64,000 nucleotides of DNA from Pseudomonas cremoris (lineage in GTDB: Bacteria; Pseudomonadota; Gammaproteobacteria; Pseudomonadales; Pseudomonadaceae). The DNA lies in contig NZ_JAAXCY010000002.1 of the NCBI RefSeq assembly GCF_014230465.1, forward strand, positions 62,001 through 126,000, given 5' to 3'. Below the pieces are notes generated by a model. It was not told the origin of the DNA. It worked only from the letters and a program-made list of their open reading frames with translations, and made no database searches. Positions 57,501 to 64,000 of the stretch are shown here, one piece after another. The position numbers and the translations under genes are program-made. Positions within the stretch are counted from its first letter, which is position 1, and each line of letters begins with the position of its first letter.

Positions 57501-58439
57501 GTCCCAGGTGACACGTTTCAACGGGTGATGCGGGTCTTGGGGAATGTAAAGGATCAGGTCGTTACTGTAGCGATACTTCTCGCAAATTACGAAGGCCATG
57601 CATCCGGTCATGCGCTTCCTCATCAGCCCGAGATCGCGGAACCACACCTGCCGTTTGCCCATCCACGGATGATTTTCGCCATTGATCACCGAGACAATCA
57701 TCTGGTAATCGTCAGGCCCAATATCCTTTGTCAGCAATGCCTGCTCCGCCGCCGCCGCCAGGTCGGCTTTGCGTGCCGCAATGAATGTGTGTCGTAGCGC
57801 CTGCTCGGTCGCCGAGTCGGCGGGGTGCACGAAGTCTTTGAGATAGCGTTGATACTGCGCGCCAATATCCAGCGAGCGACATAGCCCGGTGAATTGCGCA
57901 ATGGTCAGTGAGGTCTTGACCGCCTCAAAGGTATCCGCCTGCGATGTCTCAATAACAAACCCCGACGACGAATCAAACGCCCCGTCTTTGCATTCCCACT
58001 CTTCAAAGTTGTGCAACGCCGCCTGCAGCAGAGGCAGGCGTACGACATCAAAGGTGCGAAAAGTAACAGCCGGCAGCCGGACTTCGACCCGCGTGCGCAG
58101 TTGCAGGATCGTCTTGTTGACATCCAACTGCACCTTGAATTGTTCCCGCAGCGCTTTGACCAGCAACGGTTCGGCGAAGGCGTCGATGTCTTGCAGCGAT
58201 GCAAAAGCCTTGTCGAGCGCCGTTTGGGCGGTGAGGCTGGCGGTGTACTTCTCAGCCAGCACTTTTTGCTGTGTCGGTGATGCGCGCAGGTACCAGTCCG
58301 GCATCTGCGAAGGAGCCGCCTTGAGTTGCTGACGCCGAGACGACGTTGCGCTGACCAGCCAAGACGGGCTGGAACGTTCGAGAAACTCTCGGTGAATACT
58401 CTGCGTTGCCGCCGGGATGGCGGAGGGAAGATCGGCCAT
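51591..58439 (-). CDS. Giant leucine-rich-repeat NEL-type E3 ubiquitin ligase effector
   Basis: A 2282-aa protein starting at ATG after AGGAG, without signal peptide. The N-terminal ~1150 residues match the pattern of the DUF6543/dermonecrotic-toxin-like domain of large Pseudomonas effectors, with a hydrophobic pair near 467-545. Leucine-rich repeats occur in three blocks, near 1200-1330, 1490-1650 and 1740-1915. The C-terminal ~350 residues resemble the IpaH/SspH-type NEL E3 ligase: a CxD catalytic motif is at Cys2074-Asp2076 (GTCSDGRILTF) and the following helices (EQVEKLAARHIRPQSDAAEVRL) fit. It would ubiquitinate eukaryotic host proteins after delivery. The secretion route is unknown, as no secretion genes are in the window. 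Confidence 0.85.
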   Translation of the reverse strand: MADLPSAIPAATQSIHREFLERSSPSWLVSATSSRRQQLKAAPSQMPDWYLRASPTQQKVLAEKYTASLTAQTALDKAFASLQDIDAFAEPLLVKALREQFKVQLDVNKTILQLRTRVEVRLPAVTFRTFDVVRLPLLQAALHNFEEWECKDGAFDSSSGFVIETSQADTFEAVKTSLTIAQFTGLCRSLDIGAQYQRYLKDFVHPADSATEQALRHTFIAARKADLAAAAEQALLTKDIGPDDYQMIVSVINGENHPWMGKRQVWFRDLGLMRKRMTGCMAFVICEKYRYSNDLILYIPQDPHHPLKRVTWDEMQAIFKARFAARDTSAPDDGRPTAYQRFFSRFVRYGDLPGYFTELTTVTPAPGSVAGMKPYFPLLDDFLRGLNPFSMFAVVRDLPPDPAPIKRLNPDPFLHPSTMNQKGRIGWEDNLDLWDYHFERHRDKLIADASSHAVPTAEVDARVRSEKIARLLGIGLLILNVASMFVPVLGEVMMVVMAGQLLYETLEGSLEWAEGDRRAAKGHLLDVAENLAFLAVMAGVGKGLSTLAAAKPEPLIEALDPVTLPNGQTRLWKPDLSGYESPDSLPTSAAPNTQGQYLHAGKTYIRQSGKFYEKTYDEALGRWRIRHPTDPGAYQPPLSHNGMGAWRLTLERPQAWDRPTLMRRLGPVTDTFDDTQLLKIADISGVQDGTLRQMHLDDAPPPPALADTLRLFKADQEVAQVLEQVSSGKAVDGRYFYALPLLTEMPRWPVGRVLEVFEGPGLTGRVQRYGTERLYHGVKLRAPIRVSRADVLSSQLPAQVLAALDESEIVAMLGGEPARVRENRPQELRLQLADYARTRQPALFDSLYKGTEVTGALVAKLQRLYPGLSEYSAQQLLAEADAEQLGRLRATGRVPLAMQEHARWHVSQGRLARAYAGLHMESLTSADSKCLALQSLSKLPGWSDQLRLEVREGGISGELLDGIGNETATPRKYLVKRGPQYQAFNERGEALNNLPRDGDNFYASLMHAMPDETRQALGIPHVGQSLDLRRAIIDYATEHRQASARIVEQRVSPARWFKPPQRITPKLLGYPASGRGEGVSPSLVSRVRDVYPQMTDDQANGFIFKQILADRTDTQIFSLLNNRLREWQALESTLNGWMMTELADPFIRRYPELDSRPGIVHALKACWRNAPLAELPGRAELRLAGEVPLPPLSADFSHVRTLSVSGRGMIEGHIEQVLGYFPEVQELTLAGADRPSSSVPQALERMGGLRRLKLVSGTELTPEELTRLEGLTGLEELQVHSSLSSTRPLDLSRLTALRSLRLSGGGQRDFPLGMLDLPELNRLDLQASSIDQLPAQLFAPGHERVWSGLSMSWSRFSRERFRAAYDYVRSQPEHLVDQDQMVREYCTGLLNEGLGRTLTFNTPLSGPLKNLFFGRFTTAQAQYDAIEALSDEYAELTQSLDSWFIRDTRHQEFFARTELAVALRRGWNEGLMQRYGGAGSTSLSLPSLVVSELPQLPAGAFDHVMELRMPNTTVPSSQLGRFVRGFRGLRSLDVHGSGLTELALAPGEWPELEVLNLGSTALTSLDISGLSQLQAINLRGTPLRAWPTGAEQLPHLTWLDLRDTRIIQLPASALADDRLLLDSQLAGLPLTPQAQAELIAARQRVEQSMGLEDGTLSRFEQQPPSDVFPAYGSGSTIARELLPLTSTDPTEVVLTRRLNSWLFIREFTPRRDVKVTASTRHIAAQRILDTWRAGLTVPPGAAARELSFHGLTLGEMPALPVVLRHVERLNLSGVQLTGPGSDAFLRAFPEVETLTLSSNGLESLPAALEDMYLLKRLDLSAVGISDPERLYPTLARIEHLRWLDVSYCSLETFRVDALSNLESLNLNNNELTQWPDGVLEARTLRTLDPSSNQLESIPPQALEGEHDALMAGTDLSDNFGLSLEDLRRLQAYSRRLETDAALGMSRADMQQQINELEQPSSGDSDSASEDDDVALALPDEVLGSASSDAGARAPWLQNLSSDEQVRLAILWDALAREPDNAAFFNLLSLLPQTKDFDLARASLTTRVWRVVEAAASDTSLRETLFGMSNTHGTCSDGRILTFSALEIKVLEFDTLSGIDPADLSRKGPALLSLSRNLFRLEQVEKLAARHIRPQSDAAEVRLQYLIGLRRRLDLQGVPEKMRFAIPISGAAMETEARAIEAMEKTDVFHENLISRDYWVDYLKEQYPEDFVALEQRNAQRRDALEDAYDSVNEPGYVTGLETLNVQLLADETQTLMALSRRADAALNPAALDPNQPSTSFVG

Positions 58440-58524
58440 GATGTCGCTCCTGTCAAAGGGAGCGTCAGCACATCATGACCGATGCGGGCAGCCGCGCTAG
58501 ATAGTTAGCGCAGGGCCGCTATTT

Positions 58525-59463
58525 TCAGAAGCTTTCGCGTGGGTTGAACGCGGCTTTTTTCGCCAGCTCCTGCCACAGGGCGATGGTTTCGTCATCGGCT
58601 TGCTTGGGCATCACAGCCTTGAGCTGGATGTACAAGAACCCTCGCTCGCCAGCTTTGTTCAGCAAGCCGTGACCCTTGGCGCGCATGCGCTGGCCGTTCT
58701 GGCTACCGGCGGGCACCTTGAGGTTGATCTTGCCGGTCAGGGTCGGCACTGCCACTTCTGCGCCCAACGCCAATTCCCACGGTGCCAGCGGCAACGTGAT
58801 CACCAGGTTCTCGCCTTCTACTTCGAACTTAGAATGCGGCGCAAACTTGATGATCAGATACAGGTCGCCATTGGCCCCACCGCCAATGCCCGGCGCACCC
58901 TGGCCTTTGAGTCGGATGCGCTCACCGTCGGCCACGCCGGCGGGGATCTTCACGTTCAGGCTCTTGGTTGTGTTGCTCACGTGTCGGCCCGACGCGTCGT
59001 ATTGCGGCACCTGGAAGCTGATCTGCTTGGACTCGGTAGACAGCGTCTCTTCAAGCGACACGGTCAGCTGCATCTCCACGTCCTGGCCCTTACGCCCGGT
59101 TGGACGACGCTGGCCGCCACCAAAGGCATCGCCACGCGAGCCGAAGATCGAGCTGAAGAAGTCCGAGAAGTCGCCCGCGTCCTGACCGCCGCCAAAGCCG
59201 CCACGGCTCTGCCAGCCCGGTGGCCCCTGGAACGGTTGGCCATGCTGGCCGTATTTGCGCAGTTCGTCGTATTCGGCGCGCTTGTCGGCACTTTTGAGCG
59301 CCTCGTAGGCTTCGGACGCGTCCTTGAATTTCTCTTCGGCGTCTTTTTCCTTGCTGACATCCGGGTGATATTTACGCGCGAGCTTGCGGTAAGCCGCCTT
59401 GATTTCCTTGTCATCGGCGCTCGGCTCAACACCCAATATCTTGTAGTAGTCTTTGAAATCCAT
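58525..59463 (-). CDS. cbpA: DnaJ-like co-chaperone, CbpA family
   Basis: A 312-aa J-domain protein. The J domain starts [18 protein letters not shown], with the HPD triad at residues 33-35. A Gly/Phe-rich segment ([21 protein letters not shown]) follows, then two DnaJ C-terminal beta domains. The Cys4 zinc fingers of true DnaJ are absent, so it is of the CbpA class, which stimulates DnaK and can bind curved DNA. The ATG was chosen because the J domain begins there; the frame continues upstream. It is divergent from an Hsp70-like gene with a 238-base gap that probably carries both promoters. Confidence 0.93.
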   Translation of the reverse strand: MDFKDYYKILGVEPSADDKEIKAAYRKLARKYHPDVSKEKDAEEKFKDASEAYEALKSADKRAEYDELRKYGQHGQPFQGPPGWQSRGGFGGGQDAGDFSDFFSSIFGSRGDAFGGGQRRPTGRKGQDVEMQLTVSLEETLSTESKQISFQVPQYDASGRHVSNTTKSLNVKIPAGVADGERIRLKGQGAPGIGGGANGDLYLIIKFAPHSKFEVEGENLVITLPLAPWELALGAEVAVPTLTGKINLKVPAGSQNGQRMRAKGHGLLNKAGERGFLYIQLKAVMPKQADDETIALWQELAKKAAFNPRESF

Positions 59464-59701
59464 CGGCGGTTCACCATCCTTAATCGAGATCGCACAGCCC
59501 AGGGCACAACGTGCGCTGCTTTGCACCTGTTGAGTGGTGTGGCCTGGGGGTGCGTCAAAGTGTTATCGGCACTTGCCGTATGCATCAGATGTGGGGGCGA
59601 ATCGCCAGGTTTCAAGCAAGATTTAACGGATGGTCGGCCTACGCATCCGCTCTCGACTGGAATACACTGCGCGGCCGTTTTTCAACCGGAACCTGATTGT
59701 C

Positions 59702-60970
59702 ATGGAAAACCCATCCCCAGCCCGTGCCTGCGGCATCGACTTTGGCACGTCCAACTCCACCGTCGGCTGGATCCGCCCCGGCGAGGAGACGCTTATTGCG
59801 CTGGAGGACGACAAAATCACGCTGCCGTCGGTGGTGTTCTTCAACTTCGAGGAACGCCGCCCGGTGTACGGTCGCCTAGCGCTGCACGAGTACCTGGAAA
59901 ACTACGAAGGCCGGCTGATGCGCTCGCTCAAGAGCCTGCTGGGTTCCAAGCTGATCAAGCACGACACCAGCGTGCTCGGCACGGCGATGCCGTTCACTGA
60001 CCTGCTGGCGCTGTTTATCGGCCAACTCAAGAGCCGTGCCGAAGCCAACGCCGGCCGCGAGTTCGAAGAGGTGGTACTGGGCCGCCCGGTGTTTTTCGTC
60101 GATGACGACCCGCTGGCCGACCAGGAAGCCGAGAACACCCTGGTCGACGTAGCCCGCAAGATCGGCTTCAAGGACATCTCGTTCCAATACGAGCCGATTG
60201 CGGCGGCATTCGACTACGAGTCGACCATCGAGAAGGAAGAACTGGTACTGATCGTCGACATCGGCGGCGGTACCTCCGACTTCTCCCTGGTGCGCCTGTC
60301 CCCGGACCGTCGTCACAACGACAACCGCCACGATGACATCCTCGCCACTGGCGGCGTGCACATCGGCGGGACCGACTTCGACAAACAGCTCTCGCTGGCC
60401 GGCATGATGCCGCTGTTCGGCTACGGCAGCCGCATGAAAAGCGGCGCCTACATGCCCACCAGCCACCACATGAACCTGGCCACCTGGCACACCATCAACT
60501 CGGTGTACTCGCAAAAATCCCAGCTGGCCCTGGGCAGCATGCGCTACGACATCGAAGACACTGGCGGTATCGATCGCCTGTTCAAGCTGATTGAAGAGCG
60601 CGCCGGGCACTGGTTGGCCATGGAAGTGGAAGAAACCAAGATCCAGCTGACCCACGAAGACAGCCGCCATGTACCACTGGACCGGATTGAAGCAGGCCTG
60701 AGCGTAGACCTCAGCCGGTCGCTGTTCGAGTCGTCCATCGATAACTTGCTGGAGCGTGTGCGCGGCAGTGTCACGCAGTTGCTCAACGACGCCTCGGTGA
60801 GCGTGGAGCAGGTGGACACGGTGTTCTTTACTGGGGGCTCCAGCGGGATCCCGGCCCTGCGCCACAGCATTTCGGCGATGCTGCCCAAGGCTCGGCATGT
60901 GGAAGGGAATATCTTTGGCAGTATCGGCAGTGGTCTGGCGATTGAGGCCAGCAAGCGGTATGGCTACTGA
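59702..60970 (+). CDS. Hsp70-family chaperone-like protein, YegD-type
   Basis: A 422-aa protein with only the actin-like ATPase fold. Phosphate 1 (GIDFGTSNSTVGW), phosphate 2 (LIVDIGGGTSDFSLVRL), the DKITLPSVVFF strand and the adenosine motif FFTGGSSGIPALR are intact. It lacks the Hsp70 peptide-binding domain and the C-terminal EEVD-like tail, as in E. coli YegD. Function is poorly defined. Divergent pairing with the CbpA-like J protein suggests a partnership. ATG at MENPSPARACGIDFG was taken. Confidence 0.9.
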   Translation: MENPSPARACGIDFGTSNSTVGWIRPGEETLIALEDDKITLPSVVFFNFEERRPVYGRLALHEYLENYEGRLMRSLKSLLGSKLIKHDTSVLGTAMPFTDLLALFIGQLKSRAEANAGREFEEVVLGRPVFFVDDDPLADQEAENTLVDVARKIGFKDISFQYEPIAAAFDYESTIEKEELVLIVDIGGGTSDFSLVRLSPDRRHNDNRHDDILATGGVHIGGTDFDKQLSLAGMMPLFGYGSRMKSGAYMPTSHHMNLATWHTINSVYSQKSQLALGSMRYDIEDTGGIDRLFKLIEERAGHWLAMEVEETKIQLTHEDSRHVPLDRIEAGLSVDLSRSLFESSIDNLLERVRGSVTQLLNDASVSVEQVDTVFFTGGSSGIPALRHSISAMLPKARHVEGNIFGSIGSGLAIEASKRYGY

Positions 60971-60998
60971 GTTTTAACTCAAACACCGCGGCGCCCCT

Positions 60999-61088
60999 AT
61001 CGCGGGCAAGCCCGGCTCCCACACTGACTGCGTTCACAAATCCAAATGTGTAAACCCAGTCAATGTGGGAGCCGGGCTTGCCCGCGAT
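60999..61088. repeat. REP pair of a second variant
   Basis: Arms of 31 bases with one mismatch (ATCGCGGGCAAGCCCGGCTC on the left) are separated by 28 bases. The sequence GGGCAAGCCCGGCTCCCAC differs from the main REP family. It lies between two convergent genes. Confidence 0.9.
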
Positions 61089-61113
61089 GGCGTCAGCCGA
61101 GGCAACACAAGCC

Positions 61114-62127
61114 TTAAACCATCCCGCCGAGCTTCAGCTCACTCTTGAGATACGCATAATAAATCGGCCCCGCCACTACACCGGGCAGCCCGAATGCCGC
61201 CTCAAACACCAGCATCGCCAACAACAACTCCCACGATTTGGCACTGATCTGCCCGCCCACGATCCGCGCGTTGAGGAAGTACTCGACCTTGTGGATAACA
61301 ATCAAATACCCCAGTGCCGCCACCGCCACCCAGATCGACAGCGACAGCGCGACGATGGTGATCAGCGTGTTGGACATCAGGTTGCCGATCACCGGCAGCA
61401 GGCCGAGCAGGAAGGTCAGCACGATCAGGGTTTTGGTCAACGGCAAGTGAATCCCGCACAGCGGCAGCACCACGGCGAGGAACACGGCGGTGAAGGCCGT
61501 GTTGAGCGCGGCGATCTTGATCTGGGCGAAGACGATGTTGCGAAAGGCTTGGACCAGCAGGTGCAGGCGGTCGAACAGCGCGGCGGCCAGGGGTTTGCGT
61601 TTGGTCAGGTCGGGCACGCGCTGCAGGGCGATGATCGCGCCCAGCACCATGCCGATCAGCAGGGTGACGAACATGTGGGCGGCATCTTTGCCCACCAGTT
61701 GCAGTTCGCTCAGGTGCTTGCTCAGCCAGTCGCCAATGGCCACGCGGAACTCGGCAGCGCTGGCGGGCAGGTAGGCGTCGAGGAACGGCGGCAATTGGCC
61801 GCGCGCGCGGTCGACCACGCCCATGAATTTGTCGAGGGAAGCCCCGGGGTTTTCCGCTTCGTGGAGCAGGAAGCTGATGGCACCGGCGAAGATCAGCGTC
61901 AGCACGCTGACGATCAAGGTGCCGAGCAAGGCCACCGCCAGCCAACGCGCGCGCCGGCCTTCGATCAGCCGTTGCAGTTGGGGAGTGAGCATGTTGACCA
62001 GCTCAAAGACCAACAGGCCGGCCAGCAGGCTGGGCAGCAACTTGAGCGGCAGCACCAGCAGCAGTCCGCCGAAAATGATGATGTAGCTGGCCAGCAATAT
62101 CACGTGACGCTGAGAAAACGTTGGCAT
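61114..62127 (-). CDS. AI-2E family (PerM-like) transporter
   Basis: A 337-aa inner-membrane protein with about eight helices: a hydrophobic N-terminal cluster (VILLASYIIIFGGLLLVLP), a long amphipathic middle part, and the C-terminal GLLPVIGNLMSNTLITIVAL, KVEYFLNARIVGG and AFGLPGVVAGPIYYAYLK block that defines the family. Family members have been linked to AI-2 export, Na+/H+ antiport or unknown substrates; the substrate cannot be read from sequence. Confidence 0.9.
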   Translation of the reverse strand: MPTFSQRHVILLASYIIIFGGLLLVLPLKLLPSLLAGLLVFELVNMLTPQLQRLIEGRRARWLAVALLGTLIVSVLTLIFAGAISFLLHEAENPGASLDKFMGVVDRARGQLPPFLDAYLPASAAEFRVAIGDWLSKHLSELQLVGKDAAHMFVTLLIGMVLGAIIALQRVPDLTKRKPLAAALFDRLHLLVQAFRNIVFAQIKIAALNTAFTAVFLAVVLPLCGIHLPLTKTLIVLTFLLGLLPVIGNLMSNTLITIVALSLSIWVAVAALGYLIVIHKVEYFLNARIVGGQISAKSWELLLAMLVFEAAFGLPGVVAGPIYYAYLKSELKLGGMV

Positions 62128-62158
62128 ACAGCCTCAAAACGAACGGCGTTAAAGGATG

Positions 62159-62259
62159 TGTAGGAGCGAGCTTGCTCGCGAAAAACGCAAGAACGCCGCG
62201 ATTTAGTCTGAGTACACGCGTTATCGTTCAGGTTTTTCGCGAGCAAGCTCGCTCCTACA
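62159..62259. repeat. REP pair of a third variant
   Basis: The arms TGTAGGAGCGAGCTTGCTCG and its complement use GTAGGAGCGAG instead of GTGGGAGCGGG, with AAAAAC/GTTTTT continuing the pairing inward. It occupies most of the gap between the AI-2E gene and psiF. Confidence 0.9.
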
Positions 62260-62303
62260 GGCGGCTGTGTGCGAGTGTCGCAGCCTTCTATGGCCTGGGG
62301 CTA

Positions 62304-62594
62304 TTATTTCTTCAGGCAAGTGCTCATAAAGGTTTTACGCGCGTCGCCCGCCAATGCTTTGGTCTTGGCGTCGGCATTGCAGTCTTTCATCTTCTGCTGC
62401 TGCGGCGTCAGGGTCTTGGCGGGAGCCGCCTTGAGGCACGTACTCATGAAGGCTTTGCGTTCATCGCCTTTGAGGGCCTTGGTGGTGGCGTCGGCATTGC
62501 AGGTGGTCATTTTATTTTGCTGGGCGGTGTCAGCGAAGCTTTGGGAACACAGCAGCAGGCCGACCATCAACAGCGGAATACGCAGCATCTTCAT
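62304..62594 (-). CDS. psiF: PsiF family small secreted protein
   Basis: A 96-aa exported protein with a signal peptide ending near SFA-DT and two tandem PsiF repeats. Each contains Q-x-K-M-x-x-CNAD-x-x-TKAL-x-GD-x-RK-x-FMSTCLK, with two cysteines per repeat. In E. coli PsiF is phosphate-starvation inducible under PhoB; I saw no clear Pho box here. GGGAG precedes the ATG. Function is unknown. Confidence 0.9.
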   Translation of the reverse strand: MKMLRIPLLMVGLLLCSQSFADTAQQNKMTTCNADATTKALKGDERKAFMSTCLKAAPAKTLTPQQQKMKDCNADAKTKALAGDARKTFMSTCLKK

Positions 62595-62612
62595 GGAGTT
62601 TTCTCCCTGTTA

Positions 62613-62631
62613 CCGTGCCGAAGGGGCACGG
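62613..62631 (-). promoter_or_regulatory. Hairpin in the psiF leader
   Basis: CCGTGCC and GGCACGG (7 bp, perfect) with a five-base loop, 18 bases before the psiF ATG and immediately upstream of its ribosome site. There is no T-tract; it may stabilise or modulate the leader. Confidence 0.4.
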
Positions 62632-62666
62632 CCTGCCCAGAAGTGTAGTCAAAGCCTGTTACATCT

Positions 62667-63455
62667 TCACCGCCCGCGAATATTCGACCGGCGGTATTGC
62701 TCCGGCGTGCAGCCGGCGTGGCGTTGGAACATGGCGATAAAGGCCGAGGCGGTGCTGTAGCCCAGGTCGAACGCCACGTGTTGCACGCTGTGCTCACTGT
62801 CCAGCGCTTCGATGGCCGCGAGGTAGCGCAGGCGCTGGCGCCATTCGCCGAAGCTCATGCCCAACTCCCGCACGAACTGGCGTGCGAGGGTGCGCTCACT
62901 CACATGAACCTGCTCGGCCCAGTGCGCCAACGGGCGGTTGTCGGCTGGATCCGCCTGCATGCCTTCCAGCACACCGAGCAGACCGGGGTGGCGTGCGTAA
63001 GGCAAAAAGCAATCGTGGATCGGCGCCTGTTTGAGTTGGTCCACCAGCACGTGGGCCAGGCGGATATCGGCTTCGGTCTGCGGGATATTCACGTCACGCT
63101 TGGCAAAGTCGCTGAGGATGGCCTTGAGGATGTCACTGATGGCCAGGGTGCAGGGCTGCGGTGGCAGTTGCTCACACAGCTCCGGCGCCAGTCCTACCGA
63201 GTGGTAGACGATTGCCTCGGCGTTATACGAACTGTGTTCCGTATGGGGAGGCACCCACACTGCATACTGCGGCGGCGACATGAAGCGGTTGCCGGCCACT
63301 TCCATGCGCATGACACCGCTGGCGGAATAATCCAGCGAGCCCCAGAAATGCTGGTGCGGCGTGCACTCGGTGTCGGGGGCAAAATCCGAATAACGAAAGT
63401 ACACCGGGCTTGGCAGCTGGCGGAAATCCGGGAGGCGTACGTTGTGCTTGGCCAT
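62667..63455 (-). CDS. AraC-family transcriptional regulator
   Basis: A 262-aa regulator with an N-terminal cupin-like sensor (TPHQHFWGSLDYSASGVMRM and PPQYAVWVPPHTEHSSY) and a C-terminal double helix-turn-helix with SERTLARQFVRELGMSFGEW and HVAFDLGYSTASAFIAMFQRHAGCTPEQYRR. It is divergent from an EamA-family exporter gene 97 bases away, which it may control; ligands are unknown. ATG at MAKHNVRLPDF was chosen over an upstream TTG. Confidence 0.92.
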   Translation of the reverse strand: MAKHNVRLPDFRQLPSPVYFRYSDFAPDTECTPHQHFWGSLDYSASGVMRMEVAGNRFMSPPQYAVWVPPHTEHSSYNAEAIVYHSVGLAPELCEQLPPQPCTLAISDILKAILSDFAKRDVNIPQTEADIRLAHVLVDQLKQAPIHDCFLPYARHPGLLGVLEGMQADPADNRPLAHWAEQVHVSERTLARQFVRELGMSFGEWRQRLRYLAAIEALDSEHSVQHVAFDLGYSTASAFIAMFQRHAGCTPEQYRRSNIRGR

Positions 63456-63552
63456 ATTGTCTGGATACAACGGTCGTTTGTCTGGATCGCAGTATAGGCT
63501 TCGATCCAGACAATGGATAATCCTGCCTCAACAACACACCTGGTTCCTTGCG

Positions 63553-64000
63553 ATGCAATACGCTTATCCCCTGCTGGCCATTCTTATCTGGGCTGGCAAC
63601 ACCGTCGTCAACAAGTTGGCCGTGGGGTCGATCTTCCCTGCAGAGATCGGCTTTTACCGCTGGCTGCTGGCGGCGCTGCTGTTTACGCCGTTCATGCTCA
63701 AGCCGGTGATCGCCAACTGGGCGCTGATTCGCCCGAACCTGGGCAAGATCACCCTCCTGGGTGTGCTGGGCATGGCGGTTTACCAAAGCCTGGCGTACTA
63801 CGCCGCGTCACTGACCACCGCCACCAACATGGGCATCATCCTGTCGCTGATGCCGCTGATGGCGCTGACGGCCGCAATCATCAGCCTCGGCCAGCGCCTG
63901 ACCTACGGCGCCCTCACGGGTGCGGTGCTGTCGTTTGGCGGCGTGGTTGTGGTGGTGTCCGCCGGCAGCCTGGATGCGCTGTTGCAACACGGGGTCAACC
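63553..64000 (+). CDS. EamA/DMT-family transporter, N-terminal part (cut by window edge)
   Basis: The first 149 codons of an open frame that leaves the window. The ATG starts MQYAYPLLAILIWAGNTVVN, followed by four to five hydrophobic helices (FYRWLLAALLFTPFML, ITLLGVLGMAVYQSLAYYAA, GIILSLMPLMALTAAIISL, TGAVLSFGGVVVVVSAG) in the pattern of one EamA domain. Such proteins export metabolites or drugs; the substrate is unknown. Divergence from the AraC regulator suggests local control. Confidence 0.88.
   Translation, partial: MQYAYPLLAILIWAGNTVVNKLAVGSIFPAEIGFYRWLLAALLFTPFMLKPVIANWALIRPNLGKITLLGVLGMAVYQSLAYYAASLTTATNMGIILSLMPLMALTAAIISLGQRLTYGALTGAVLSFGGVVVVVSAGSLDALLQHGVN

Overview
The window is chromosomal DNA of a Pseudomonas, most likely of the P. 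fluorescens group. The evidence is GC-rich coding bias, a gene order I recognise from P. aeruginosa (the PA4842-PA4868 stretch and the cob/PA2911-2914 stretch), and many copies of the P. fluorescens-type REP palindrome built on GTGGGAGCGGGCTTGCTCG. I saw no tRNA, rRNA, insertion sequence, prophage or CRISPR array.

Bases 1-17508 are mostly core genome: the 5' end of a DUF2333 gene, the diguanylate cyclase gcbA, the chemoreceptor ctpL, aroQ-accB-accC, prmA, a DUF3426 zinc-ribbon protein, dusB-fis, purH, purD, the hybrid sensor retS and a MarC-family membrane protein. These serve c-di-GMP signalling, phosphate taxis, shikimate and fatty-acid precursors, tRNA modification, nucleoid organisation, purine synthesis and lifestyle switching.

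Bases 17505-36462 are mixed. An unrecognised 259-aa gene is followed by the aerobic cobalamin genes cobJ-I-H-G (minus) and cobL-K (plus), read from a shared divergent region. Next come a DUF6124 gene with a long, strongly folded leader, a HigBA-like toxin-antitoxin pair, a copper cluster (two DUF2946 proteins, a PCuAC chaperone, an OprC-type copper receptor and a PepSY membrane protein) and a TonB receptor plus ABC importer operon. That operon has a Zur-like operator and the same gene order as PA2911-PA2914, so zinc-linked uptake is the best reading.

Bases 36465-51528 hold a 1533-aa protein made of seven degenerate JAB/DUF4329-like repeats, of which only the first keeps a metalloprotease-like His-Ser-His-Pro. 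It is followed by the urea transporter urtABCDE, which has a near-perfect sigma-54 promoter, and by the urease genes ureD-A-(two GNAT acetyltransferases)-B-C. Together these import urea and hydrolyse it under nitrogen limitation; ureEFG are not in the window.

Bases 51591-64000 hold a 2282-aa leucine-rich-repeat NEL-type E3 ubiquitin ligase candidate (a probable host-directed effector), a DnaJ/CbpA-like co-chaperone facing a YegD-like Hsp70, an AI-2E family permease, a PsiF protein, an AraC regulator and the start of a divergent EamA exporter.

The items most worth follow-up are the JAB-repeat protein, the folded DUF6124 leader, the Zur-like operon, the NEL effector and several perfect inverted repeats upstream of the copper and urea operons.
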